A stretch of 64,000 nt of DNA from Uranotaenia lowii (Eukaryota > Arthropoda > Insecta > Diptera > Culicidae): the NCBI RefSeq assembly GCF_029784155.1, contig NC_073692.1:232394503-232458502 (forward strand), read 5' to 3'. A program made the position numbers and the translations under genes. Shown in pieces: positions 11,700 to 22,242 of this stretch (position 1 is the stretch's first letter; each line of letters starts with the position of its first letter). The notes below the pieces were generated by a model. The model did not search any database and was not told the DNA's origin. It worked only from the letters and a program-made list of their open reading frames with translations.

Positions 11700-12700
11700 T
11701 TTAATAATAATAATAAAAAAATGAATTCATGGCAGTATTTTATTGGAAAGCTTAGAAGTCGAGTTTAGTCCATGTATGCATTACACTTTGGCCGATTAAG
11801 CTTCTGGCAGTAATTAAATTTAAAACAAATATAAACTTCGAAGCTAAGCAAAAAAAAAATGTTTAAAGTGTTCTTTCATTTAAAAAAAAAACTTTTGAAA
11901 AGAAACAAAAATAACCGGAAATCACTGCCTGTGGAAAGAATTGGAAAACTTATAATGTTACGGAAAGACCAAATTAAAAACGGGATTTATAATATTTGTA
12001 TTTGATATCATCTACCATCAGTCTTGAATTGACAAGGAAAGGTTATACATTCAAACACTAAGAAATGAAATTTTCTTTTTTTTTCTTCTCTGCAACAAAT
12101 TATTAAAAGGATAGACGCTGCTTGGAATAACTTTGACAAAAATTTACTCAAAATAAATCCTACTAAGGCGTTTCGCTTAAAAAAAAAATAATTAAACAGA
12201 AATTATTAGTTTTTTTTCTTGAATTAGAGGAACGAACGATTTATCTTGAAGTTAGTTAAAAATCGTTAAATAAATATATACTTTGAACAAATTATATTAT
12301 CTAATTATTTATTTCGCTTTAATAAATAAAACTTATATGACATTAACATTCAATTTCACAATAAAAATAAAAAAAAATAAAAAAATATAAACACAAAAAT
12401 ATTTTTCATAATATCTGGCAACGCTTCATCCAATTCGAGTGTTACCAGTGTTACACTGTTATCGGCGTTACATGTCAAATTTTTATGTGACATTTTTATT
12501 GTATTTATTTTTGTTTTGCGTTCGGTTCGGTGGAGTTTTTCAAAATTTTGTTTTTTTCGGAAACGGTCAGATTTTCGCGAAATCCAGATTCGGCAATAAG
12601 AAGTTGGTCTTGCTTATAGTGGTTTGAAAACAATATTATAATATTGTGCAGTCAAATATTTCTAGTTTGGATTCAAGTACGCCCCATGGTTGTTGCTGGT
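11700..12700. other. LTR-1 interior, very AT-rich
   Basis: Long A- and T-runs, no supported coding frame. From about 12420 composition becomes more mixed, which may mark a different-origin segment inside the element. Confidence 0.5.
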
Positions 12701-12756
12701 TTCATCTTGTATAAAAATAAAAGAAGACCGTCAACATTAACATCGTTTGCTTGGAG

Positions 12757-12840
12757 ATGGCAGCTACGGCGGAAGATTTCCGCGCAGAACAGGTTGCAGG
12801 ACAGCAGAAATGCCCTTCAGGTACTGACCGAGTTCCGTAG
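12757..12840 (+). CDS. Small ORF inside LTR-1, unknown
   Basis: ATG in the context TTGGAGATGG opens a 27-codon frame beginning MAATAEDFRAEQVAGQ and ending at TAG. It lies in the only GC-balanced patch of the LTR-1 interior. CAG/GTACTG within it could serve as a splice donor. It may be a scrap of captured host sequence or chance. Confidence 0.15.
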   Translation: MAATAEDFRAEQVAGQQKCPSGTDRVP

Positions 12841-13620
12841 AGCTGAGCAGTCCTAGCCATGAATGAAAACTCTAACCGCAATAAGAAAATGTTGAATCCA
12901 ATCATCAGGTTAAAAATTGATCAGCTGAAGATTATGTCCGGTTTTGAAGAAATTGCCACAAGAAATTAAATTTAGTTAAGATTTATACACGTTCTTCACC
13001 TGATCATTCTGAACATTTGTGATGAAGGTTAGTTTTGTTTTTGTGAATTGAAAAGAAAAATCTAATATACATATATTTATTTATTTTTTTTTTTCAAAGA
13101 AACTATATCTACAATATCAAGACCATGATTTGATTTTTTGATTTTGATTTTTTTTTAATTCTTTGTGTTTTCTTTTGTTTTACAGTTGGATTTTTCTTTG
13201 CCTTATTGTTATACATTATTTAATTTAATTTCAGACACTCACCAACTTCGTGTATTTTCAGCAAGCAATAGAATAATTTTTTTTGATTATTATTGTGTAA
13301 AGGGAGATAGTAGGTGGACAAAAAGATACGTTTTGAAAACCTGTCACTACAAATCAAAGGGACGTCGTTTTTCCATCAATAATTGAATAAGTTTTTGGAT
13401 TTGCAAAAAAAGGAAGAAAATTCTTATAGAATAATGGAAGTCCCCTTATTACCCAAGCCAATAGCTCGAATTTATATGACAGGTTCTTAACTAAATTCGA
13501 ATCCCAAATCTCGTTGGCAAATAAAAATGGATATTTTAGATGTTAATTTACGCTTTAAATTAGTAAAAACACATTGACTTTATATTTATGCTTGTTCGAA
13601 AAACATGACATCATATTTCA
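12841..13620. other. LTR-1 interior, 3' part
   Basis: AT-rich. A pyrimidine tract ending TTTTACAG near 13184 resembles a splice acceptor that could pair with the leader donor at about 10459. No domain is seen in the 73-codon frame that follows. Confidence 0.35.
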
Positions 13621-13621
13621 G

Positions 13622-13632
13622 TTGGGGGAGGA
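13622..13632 (+). promoter_or_regulatory. LTR-1 polypurine tract
   Basis: TTGGGGGAGGA abuts the right LTR, as expected for the plus-strand primer of an LTR retrotransposon. Confidence 0.75.
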
Positions 13633-13794
13633 TGTGGTATCCTAGATTTTGGATAAAAACTAGCAATCAGTACTTTGAGATGAACTGAGTGTGTAGGCAG
13701 AATAACGGGAGTCAGTTTTTAGAAGATGGTTAATTAGAACACACGATATCGACCAGGAGTGGCCCCGTTTATCGGCAAATACCGGGATTTCACA
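13633..13794 (+). repeat. LTR-1 right LTR
   Basis: 162-bp TGTGG...CACA copy of 10260-10424, followed by the target duplication GTAGC. Confidence 0.85.
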
Positions 13795-14135
13795 GTAGCC
13801 ACTATATCAGCATTGTTGTATGAATTTGGTATAGGCGAGACATCTTGAACTATGCTGAGTTTCGAGAAATCAGCAACTCAAATATTATATAGAAGATTTA
13901 TTTGGAAAAATCTATCGACAATTTTTTTTTCATCGAACAAATTTCTTCAAAAATCCAGAGATAAACTCGTAGCCACTACAACAGCATTGTTGTATGAATT
14001 ATGACGAACAATTTGGTATAGGCGAGACATCTTGAATTATGCTGAGTTTCGAGAAATCAGGAGTTCAAATATTCTATAGAAGATTTATTTGAAAAAATCT
14101 ATCGACAATTTTTTTTTTTTCATCGAGCACATTTT
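13795..14135. repeat. Satellite-like tandem repeat, rest of unit 3 and unit 4
   Basis: Continues the roughly 180-bp tandem array of 9866-10259. Removing 10260-13794 and one GTAGC restores an uninterrupted unit. Confidence 0.75.
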
Positions 14136-14394
14136 TCATCATTCCTCGCATAACAAAATCTCATACCGAATTTCAGCTCTCAAGGTTTTCAAACGGCTGA
14201 GTAAATCGTGGATAAATAAACATAAATAGCTTTTTATATATATGATTGTTCTGACCCGAAAATACAATCAAGCCAACCATCTGATTATACGGTGCCATAA
14301 ATGGATAAATGGCTGATTTAGCAATCGCATCAGCTTCGAGAATCCAACAAGTTTTACCGTTTTTTTTTTTGTTATCTTTTTTATTTCATTTCAG
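14136..14394 (+). other. Spacer ending in a strong splice-acceptor-like tract
   Basis: The last 40 bp are a T-run, then TTATTTCATTTCAG, directly before the gag-like reading frame. This is a textbook insect 3' splice site by appearance. Confidence 0.4.
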
Positions 14395-14805
14395 AGATGG
14401 AAGATGGTAACCAGCCTAGACCGCCTGCAAATGCCGCCAGGGCAGACGCCACCACGGCGAACGCGGGCCCGGTGAACGCGGTCCCAGCGAACCCGGCCCT
14501 GGCAAACGCGGCCCCAGCGAACGCCGCCCCCGATTTATTAAAAAGACTTATCAATTATCAGATTGCGTTGGAGTTTGCGATCAGGGTGCTGGGGTCTAAC
14601 CCGTTGGAAGTTTCCTTCGGGGGCGACCCCAGCATTTCTGGTTCCGCTGTAACCAGAAGGGGCCAAAACGGCCTTGAAGGGCGGCGCCAGATGCAACGAG
14701 CCAAAACACAACCCACCCGCACCCTGCCCTGCCAGATATAAGGAGTGTTGGAATTGTGGCAAAGGCGGCCATGTCAAGAAGGCATGCCGCCGCCGGCGGC
14801 GCTAA
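14395..14805 (+). pseudogene. Zinc-knuckle (gag-like) exon with one frameshift
   Basis: From ATG at 14397 the frame codes an Ala/Asn/Pro-rich repeat region (NAxPAN-type repeats, about residues 9-45) and then a non-repetitive segment (DLLKRLINYQIALEFAIRVLG). After about 14650 the reading continues in the next frame and ends with C-W-N-C-G-K-G-G-H-V-K-K-A-C (CX2CX4HX4C) and an arginine tail before TAA (14803-14805). A single frameshift therefore breaks a roughly 135-residue nucleic-acid-binding protein. It is GC-rich unlike its neighbours, has an AATAAA signal near 14837, and is preceded by a splice-acceptor-like tract. Likely a retroelement gag exon or small gag-derived gene. Confidence 0.55.
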
Positions 14806-14926
14806 GCCGGTATCAATGGCTCGCTGTTTAGTTAAAATAAAACATTTAATAAAATAAGAAAGAGAAATTTAAATATCTCTAATTTATTTCCGGAAGTCCA
14901 CTTTTAATTAAATAAACTGAAACCCC
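14806..14926. other. 3' flank of the gag-like exon
   Basis: AT-rich with AATAAA-type signals (near 14837 and 14848), compatible with a polyadenylation region. Confidence 0.4.
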
Positions 14927-14929
14927 TAA

Positions 14930-16552
14930 GGGGCCGTTCACATACCACGTGGACAACTTAGGGGGAGGGGGGGGGGGGGGTGTATGGAAATGTCCACGCT
15001 TGACCACGGTGAGGGGGGTAGGGGTTTGGGTCATGTCCACGAGGACATACTTACTGTTTGAATCATAGGATTACAAAGCTTTCCAGTTTAAGTTCAAGCA
15101 ATCAAAAGCCACTTGAAAGCAAGTAAAAAATATGATTATTAAGAAATTCAAAAATTTTAGAATTATTTTGTTCCTTTGATTTATCGGCCTAGCGGTGAAA
15201 AGTGATGTCCTTTTTAGTAGGGACATCTAAAGATTATGAAATTTTTATATAGATGGATAGAAGGTTAGAAGAAATGAAAGATGGTGAAAATGAGCGGGTA
15301 GAATTTGTTTAGAAACATTACCATCACATATCAAATTTTTTGTTCCTCACGAGCCTACTACTATGAAGCGGTAGATACAGATAGAGTTGCATCTACCACC
15401 ACACATTAGTAGGCTAAGCGTGGTCCGCCCCACAAGGGAAAACTTGCAGTGCGGACGAACAAAAAAGATGATATGTGATCGCTCAGATAAGCTCCCTTTA
15501 ACTCAGAAACGCATCTATCGATGTTTAGTTTTCTCAGTTTGTTATCTTCGCATTTCGTTACATGCGGGGTTTGCATGCGAAACGGTACGGTCGATAGTCT
15601 GATAGTGACCTACCACCGATGCTATGATGTCGTGTTTTATTTCTTTTTGGACAAAGTTTTTTAATTTTTATGAAGAGATTAATCACCGTAATTTTTGTTT
15701 TGTTACTTTGATTTATAGGCCGATAAATCAAAGTAACAAAACAAAAATTACGGTGATTAATCTCTTCATAAAAATTAAAAAACTTTGGCCAAAAAGAAAT
15801 AAAACACGACATCATAGCATCGGTGGTAGGTCACTATCAGACTATCGACCGTACCGTTTCGCATGCAAACCCCGCATGTAACGAAATGCGAAGATAACAA
15901 ATTGAGAAAACTAAACATCGATAGATGCGTTTCTGAGTTAAAGGGAGCTTATCTGAGCGAACACATATCATCTTTTTTGTTCGTCCGCACTGCAAGTTTT
16001 CCCTTGTGGGGCGGACCACGCTTAGCCTACTAATGTGTGGTGGTAGATGCAACTCTATCTGTATCTACCGCTTCATAGTAGTAGGCTCGTGAGGAACAAA
16101 AAATTTGATATGTGATGGTAATGTTTCTAAACAAATTCTACCCGCTCATTTTCACCATCTTTCATTTCTTCTAACCTTCTATCCATCTATATAAAAATTT
16201 CATAATCTTTAGATGTCCCTACTAAAAAGGACATCACTTTTCACCGCTAGGCCGATAAATCAAAGTAACAAAACAAAAATTACGGTGATTCTTCTCTTCA
16301 TTAAAATTTTAGAATTATTTTATATCAGGTAAAGCTATTTTTTTTAAATCAGCCGTTCCAATAACATATAGGCAAAAAGGAGTGTTTTCTAACTGTCAAA
16401 TGAGTTTTTGAAAAAAAAAAACTATTTCAAATCTGTCCACGTGGACATCCGTGGAGGGGATGGGGGTTTTCCAAATGTCCACGCTTGTCCACGGAGGGGA
16501 GGGTGGTGTCAAAAATCTCTTTTTTCTGTCCACGTGGTATCTGAACAGCCCC
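14930..16552. mobile_element. PIF/Harbinger-like element with TAA target duplication
   Basis: Ends are GGGGCCGTTCACATACCACG and, at the right, the complement of GGGGCTGTTCAGATACCACG. TAA lies immediately outside both ends (14927-14929 and 16553-16555). G-rich subterminal blocks with repeated 'tgtccacg' follow inside both ends. A TWA duplication with GGG-type termini is the PIF/Harbinger signature. No transposase frame is present. The middle is occupied by a large palindrome (15174-16265). Confidence 0.7.
15174..16265. repeat. Nearly perfect 1,092-bp palindrome
   Basis: The two 546-bp arms are mirror images around the point between 15719 and 15720. Every position p pairs with 31439-p without any insertion or deletion, and I found only about four mismatches (one beside the centre). 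There is essentially no spacer. Mirror-image open frames on both strands (for example 15387-15602 and 15837-16052) follow from the symmetry and are not genes. Sequence just outside the right arm repeats the sequence at the hinge, which suggests origin by template switching inside the Harbinger-like element. Confidence 0.9.
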
Positions 16553-16555
16553 TAA

Positions 16556-17160
16556 TATGGTTTTTAAGGTCCTCGATGAAATTACTGCACCTTCAAATTG
16601 CTCTAACTTTTCAACCGTTGAATTTAATTTAATTTTGGGTGGATTTAGTTAAAAGTTAAAATAAATCATAAATGGACTCTAAAGTACGTAATGGATTGAT
16701 CTATTTCCTACATAGTTTCATAAAACAGTATTAGAAATATAGTTCAATGAATAAATATCAGTTTCAAATCAACATGGAAGGCAATTCTATTGAATTAATG
16801 AAAACAGCTTCCTTAAGCCGTTGTCTTGAGTAAATTTATCCTACTTACTGAACACAAAATTTCCGATTTTGCAATGGTTGTGTGATGACGCGTCAGTGCA
16901 TGGTGGTTCTAAAAAATTCCACTAGTGACATACAGATGTCACTAGTAGAGTTTAGAAAAGGTTCGCGTACCTTGTGCTACCGACATCTGGTGAGTAATTT
17001 TGTTTTTAAGCTAGCGCGATCTAGGGAATGATTTTTTAAAATGTCTGTAAGATATGTGATAAAAATGATAAACTATTTGTTTTTCAAGGTAAAGAGATTG
17101 AAACATATTTGTCATAAAACGCAAACAAAATTCAAAAATCCTCAATCATCATCAAGTTAA
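16556..17160. other. AT-rich stretch with one perfect hairpin
   Basis: No gene. 16921-16946 is a perfect 11-bp inverted repeat around ACAG. 16841-16864 is one copy of a 24-bp sequence repeated exactly at 18300-18323. Confidence 0.5.
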
Positions 17161-17168
17161 CATAATTC

Positions 17169-17181
17169 TGCGCGCGCGCGC

Positions 17182-17260
<79 letters not shown>
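17169..17260. repeat. CG/TG dinucleotide microsatellite
   Basis: About six CG units run into about 38 TG units without interruption. Such tracts are length-polymorphic and can adopt Z-DNA. Confidence 0.95.
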
Positions 17261-17262
<2 letters not shown>

Positions 17263-17455
17263 ATTAGGTTCGGTCGGTCGTCGGTGTTAATAAATAAAGT
17301 GTATTAATGCTGCTGGAGCAAGAGGGCAACAATGGTGATTTCCTCCTCCGTTCAGTTGCTTGGGAAAAGTGTACATCAGACAAGCGAGGCGCGATCGGAT
17401 GCGTATTTTCTTTCCTTTCTTTTCCTTTTTCTCTCCTCGTTTGCATAATGCGTAT

Positions 17456-17890
17456 AGATCGTTCTTGCTCTTCTCGTTTTAAACGCGTGAAAAACTTCGG
17501 TGAGTTTCATCGGCGCCAAGTGCGTTATACGTGTATGACAATGCCACGTTAGGACGTTTTTGCTCTTCTAGTTTTGAGCGCGCGATAATCTTCGGTGAGT
17601 TGCTCCGGTGCCATACGTGTATGACAATGCCACGTTAGGACGTTTTGCTCTTCTCATTTTAAGCGCGCGATAAAATTGTGCTATGTACGTGTATGACAAT
17701 GCCACGTTAGGACCATTTGTTCTTCTCTTTTTAAGCGCGCGATATAATTGTGCATTGTACGTGTATGACAATGCCACGTTAGGACGTTTTGATCTCCTCG
17801 TCATAAACGCGCGGTAAAATTCGGTGAGTATAACCGGTGCTAAGTACATTGTATGTGTATGACAATGCCACGTTAGGATGTATTTGCTCT
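17456..17890. repeat. Minisatellite, five units of 72-94 bp
   Basis: The block 'gtgtatgacaatgccacg' starts at 17531, 17617, 17689, 17761 and 17855, each followed by 'gttagga' and a segment with 'ttctc..tttaagcgcgcga'. The two middle periods are exactly 72 bp. On the minus strand this yields a 24-codon periodic peptide in one frame, but no start, domain or family supports a protein. Confidence 0.8.
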
Positions 17891-18324
17891 AAATTAAAAC
17901 GCGGTGAACTCGATAGTGTGCTACGCGACGAACATTAAATATTTAACTTTGCTTTGATCACATCCCTTCCCAAAGGGAATCCAGATCTAATTTACCTTCC
18001 CCACTAACAAACCACCCTTCCTGTGACGACCGTGGAGATTTAGAGGTGTATTCGGTCTCTAGTAGCAACGGAAGTCGAACTAACAATCCTTCCCTTTCCC
18101 CGATGAACCGTAAGGACGTGGCCGGCGCCGTTATTGACCATATAAGATAAGGAACCTTCGAAACGTGTACACAGAAAATGGTAAGCTAATCCCAAGCCCC
18201 ATTTATTTGGATCTATGTACAATTTTGATGGTTCTTGTCAATCACGGAGAAGCAACTACTGAAATGTACGGTTTATCTAAGCTCAAGCTCAAGCTCAAGC
18301 TACTTACTGAACACAAAATTTCCT
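17891..18324. other. Unassigned, mixed composition
   Basis: More GC-balanced than its surroundings, no recognised gene. Contains a short 'ctcaag' tandem (about 18281-18300) directly before the second copy of the 24-bp repeat. Confidence 0.4.
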
Positions 18325-18581
18325 AAGAGGACTTGGCAACGGTCCTGGCAAATTGAAGCCATCCTGAATTCTCGCCCTCTTACGCCTACATCAGAAGACC
18401 CCAACGATATTGGTGCAATTACACCTGCACACTTTTTGATCGGCCACGAACTCCAGGCGATACCAGAATCCTCCTATCAACAAAGCCCTCAAGGTCGACT
18501 CTCAAGACGGCAGTTTGTGCAGGACTTGAAGCAGAAGTTTTGGAACGTGTGGATGATCGACTATCTTCACTACCCAGGCAG
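18325..18581 (+). pseudogene. BEL/Pao integrase C-terminal fragment
   Basis: The plus-strand frame reads IEAILNSRPLTP, then AHFLIGHEL, then SRRQFVQDLKQKFWNVW and DYLHY. The 'xIEAxLNSRPLTP' and 'AHFLIG' blocks with the following W-x-x-W basic region are typical of BEL/Pao integrases just after the catalytic core. Only this piece remains. It begins after the 24-bp repeat and stops at unrelated sequence near 18585, so the element is truncated on both sides. Confidence 0.8.
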
Positions 18582-18927
18582 GAAAAATCGCCTGAAATCG
18601 GCCCGATTTTTGTCCGTTCATCTGCTCGATCGGTCCGGAATCGTATAAGAAATCGGGCCGAGTTTAGCAGAAAATCGCGCGAAAATGAAACACTTTTTCG
18701 GACGACGATAAGTTATTTCAACCAGTTCGAGCAGATCAATTGTCAAAACAAGCGAACCGTTTTCGGACCGAAACTTAACGGTTTTCGAACCGTTTCTGGG
18801 CCAATTGCCATACAATCCATCCGAAACGATTGACCGATATCGGACTGAAGAAGAATAACGCAGGTCTTAACAGTTTGGGTGCTAGTTTACTAATAAGTGA
18901 AAAAACTGTTTGTCACTAAGGTGACTC
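18582..18927. other. Unassigned spacer rich in CGAACCGTTT-type words
   Basis: Repeated short words such as 'gaaccgttt' and 'atcggcccgat' suggest an old DNA element, but no ends could be defined. Confidence 0.35.
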
Positions 18928-19480
18928 TTAAAAAGCAATGGCTACTTCAATACTCCCTCTCCATTGATGTGTTCTTATCCTATTTTTTTTACAAAGAGTA
19001 GTGAATTGTTGAACTGGGAGTGATTTCGTAAACAAATCCGCCTGTTGTTCCTTGGTTCCGATGTAGAGTAATTTAACTTTTCTATTCATGACCGCATCTC
19101 GCACGAAATGGTATCTAACATCAATGTGCTTGACACGTCGCGTTTCCTCCTTCTGAGCCATCTTTATAGCTCCTTGGTTGTCTTCGTATACGGGAACTGG
19201 AAGAAGACTCGTCGTTTCTGATAAATCGGTCATCAAACCTTGCGACCAAATAACTTAACTAATACAGCTGCTTAAGCAATGTACTTAGCTTCTGTAGAGG
19301 ACATCGGTACAACGGACTGTTTTTTAGATGACCAACCAATCGTAGAACCAAATGCTTTGATAACATATCCAGATACACATTTTCTGTCTTCTTCACCACT
19401 TGCAAAATCAGAGTCCACAAATGCTTCAATGGGTGGTTTCGATACATCACGTTTGTATACCAGCTTTGGCTAGTGAAGTA
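18928..19480 (-). pseudogene. Ty1/copia RNase H region, degenerate
   Basis: Minus-strand reading gives VDSDFASGEEDRKCVSGYV, SSKKQSVVPMSSTEAKYIA, then EDNQGAIKMAQ and KHIDVRYHFVRDAV...ADLFTKSLP. These are the successive catalytic blocks (D, E, D) and the C-terminal 'KHIDVRYHF' and 'D-x-x-T-K' motifs of copia RNase H. In-frame stops lie just after EAKYIA and before the MMTDLSE segment. The upstream reverse transcriptase is missing because RTE sequence starts at about 19515. No copia LTR was seen downstream. Confidence 0.85.
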
Positions 19481-19514
19481 GACAATGTGCAACTCGAGAC
19501 CCCATACACCCAAC

Positions 19515-22242
19515 CTTCAGGTAGTGGTCATATCACCTCTTGTCTGCAACTCCGATTCTCTACCTCCCCGTGGTGCTAGCTGGGGTGCGAGCAACCTTAG
19601 CGGAGATCGGGTACCCAACCCCGGTGGATGCTTTGCAGACTGAGTTAGGGGGCTTCGTACGCGTCTGTTCTCCATGTCAGGGGCGGCGTGCGGAGTGCAA
19701 CAACGTCCTGGGGGTGTTCGGGACCCAAAACAGCAACATCACGACGGTCCTCCTGCGAGATAGTGGGGTTAGCTGCGGGCCTTGCGAGCCTGTGACTACA
19801 AAAAAACATAAGCAACGAACAACGAACAACAAATTTCGGATGGAAATCGGCAAAGACCCACGCGACGAAAAGGGACTAGCGATTGGAAACTTGGAACATG
19901 GAACTGCCGATCTCTAAATTTTGTGGGCAGTACCCACGTGCTCTCCAACGAATTGAAGAGCCGCAAATTCGACATCGTAGCGCTGCAGGAGGTATGCTGG
20001 AAGGGCTCCACGGTACGAACGTACCCAGATGGTCGTGCCATCTACCAGAGCTGCGGCAACACACACGAGCTTGGAACAGCTTTTATAGTGATGGGAAAGA
20101 TGCAAAAGCGCGTGATCGGGTGGTGGCCGATCAACTCACGAATGTGCCGGTTGAGAATCAAGGGCCGGTTCTTCAACATCAGCATCATCAACGTGCACAG
20201 CCCTCACTTCGGAAGTACCGGTGACGACAAAGACGAATTTTACGGGCAGCTGGAGCGTGAATACTACCGTTGCCCAAAACCTGATATCAAGATCGTCATC
20301 GGGGATTTTAATGCTCAGGTCGGCCAGGAAGAGGAATTCAAACCGACAATTGGAAGGTTTAGTGCGCACCAGCTGACCAACAAAAACGGTCTCAGCACCG
20401 CCTCCCACACAAGTACACCTGGAGATCACCGTACCAAACTCAATCACAGATCGACCACATTTTGATCGACAGCCGGCACTTCTCGGACATCATCGACGTC
20501 AGATCCTGTCGGGGCGCCAACATCGAGTCGGACCATTATCTGGTGATGGTGAAGATGCGCCCAAAACTCTCCGTAGTGAACAACACGCGAAACCGGCGCC
20601 CGCCTCGGTTAAATATCGCGCGACTGAAGCAACCTGAGGTCGCGGCAGACTACGCGCAATCGGTCGAAGCAGCGCTGCCGGCAGAGGACGAGCTTGACGA
20701 AGCCCTTCTCGAGGACTGTTGGGATACCATCAAAACAGTCATCAACAGTGCTGCGGAGAACGTCATCGGTTATGTGGAGCGATTTCGCCGGAACGACTGG
20801 TTCGACGAGGAGTGTAGGAGAGTGATGGACGAAGAGAATGCCGCGCGGGCGGCAGTAGTGCAGAGAGGCACCCGTCGAAATGTGGAAAATCACCGAGAGT
20901 GGAAGAGGCAGCGAGTCCGACTTTTCCAGGAGAAAAAGCGCCGCCTGGAGGAGGAGGAGCTCGAGGAGCTGGAGCAGCTGCATCGTTCCCAAGAAACACG
21001 AAAGTTCTATCAGAAACTCAACGCATCCCGCAAAGGCTTCGTGCCGCAAGCCGAAATGTGCCGGGATAAGGACGGGGGTATCCTGACGGACAATCGTGAG
21101 GTGATCAAAAGGTGGAAGCAGCACTTCGATGAACACCTGAACGGCGCACATGCAGGAGATCAAGACGGTGGGGGAAGGTACATCGCCGGCGTAGCCAACG
21201 ACGAAGAGGAGCCACTCCCAACGATGAGTGAAGTTAAGGAAGCCATTCGCCAGCTGAATAGAAACAAGTCGGCTAGGAAGGATGGCATCGCAGCTGAACT
21301 CATCAAAATGGGCCCGGACAGGTTGGCCGATTGCCTACACCGGTTGATAATCCGGATCTGGGACATAGAGCAGCTACCGGAGGAGTGGAAGGAGGGGGTA
21401 ATATGCCCCATCTACAAGAAGGGTGACAAATTTGACTGTGAGAACTACCGAGCGATCACTGTCCTCAATGCCGCCTACAAAGTGTTGTCCCGAATCCTAC
21501 TCCGCCGCCTAACGCCACAAGCAAACAGATTCGTGGGAAGTCATCAGGCTGGCTTCATGGAGGGACGGTCAACGACGGACCAGATATTCACATTACGGCA
21601 AATCCTCCAAAAATGCCGGGAACACCAAGTCCCTACGCACCATCTATTTATCGACTTCAAAGCCGCATACGACACGATCGACCGTAACGAGCTATGGAAA
21701 ATCATGGACGAGAACGGCTTTTCCAGGAAGCTGAACAGACTGATCAAGGCGACGATGGATGGAACGCAGTGCTGTGTGCGGATCTCGGGTGAATTGTCGA
21801 GTTCATTCGAATCGCGCAGAGGGCTTTGACAAGGTGATGGTCTATCCTGCATGATGTTCAACGTGGCGCTAGAAGGTGTCATTCGAAGAGCGGTGGGCGA
21901 AATGCAAGGCACGATTTTCAACAGATCCAGTCAACTTATCTGCTTTGCGATGACATTGATATAGTCGGCAGATCATCTGCGGCGGTGGAGGAAATCTACC
22001 GCAAACTGAAACGCGAAGCAGGGAGGATTGGGTTGATTATTAATACGTCCAAGACGAAGTACATGCTGGACTGCGGATTCGAGACCGACCGAACCCGCTT
22101 GTCCAGTAATAACAAGGTCACGATCGACGGCGACGAGCTGGAGATAGTCGAAGACTTTGTCTATCTCGGCTCACTGGTGACCGCAGACAATGACACCAGC
22201 CGTGAGATCCGGCGGCGAATAATCAGCGTAAGTCGTGCCTAC
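19515..22242 (+). mobile_element. RTE-clade LINE, copy 1 (3' truncated, broken)
   Basis: Endonuclease blocks (GTWNCRSL, FDIVALQEVCW, IVIGDFNAQVG) are followed by reverse transcriptase blocks (ENYRAITVLNAAYKVLSRIL, FMEGRSTTDQIFTLRQIL, HLFIDFKAAYDTID). This is an RTE LINE as found in mosquitoes. Compared with the other two copies it has a 55-bp deletion near 20393 (frameshift and loss of the 'SDH' side of the endonuclease frame), a C-to-T stop at 21827-21829 in the QGDGLS block, and a one-base loss in the F-A-D-D block near 21949. GC-rich 5' leader 19515-19890. It ends at 22242 inside the region after the polymerase domain. Confidence 0.9.

Larger units (their letters stand above)
10260..13794 (+). 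mobile_element. LTR-1: complete non-coding LTR retroelement (3.5 kb)
   Basis: The left LTR (165 bp) and right LTR (162 bp) start TGTGGTATCCT and end GGGATTTCACA, and differ at only a few positions. GTAGC flanks both sides (10255-10259 and 13795-13799) as a 5-bp target duplication. A primer-binding site follows the left LTR and a purine tract (TTGGGGGAGGA) precedes the right LTR, fixing transcription as left to right. The 3.2-kb interior has no gag, protease, reverse transcriptase or integrase frame, so mobility must have been supplied in trans, as in TRIM/LARD-type elements. The leader contains a dyad-repeat array (11234-11697). Possible splice donor CAG/GTGAGA at about 10459. Gypsy or BEL/Pao parentage cannot be decided from the ends. 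Confidence 0.85.

Noticed and set aside
15387..16052. Mirror-image open frames of 71-85 codons in the palindrome
   Set aside because: They are symmetric by construction, have no domains, and the same peptide on both strands only reflects the inverted arms.
17568..17849. Periodic peptide from the minisatellite
   Set aside because: Other periods in the array are not multiples of three and no start or homologous family is apparent.
20609..21163. 184-codon minus-strand frames repeated at 20609, 23132 and 37834
   Set aside because: They are antisense shadows of the GC-rich RTE coding region, present in every copy.
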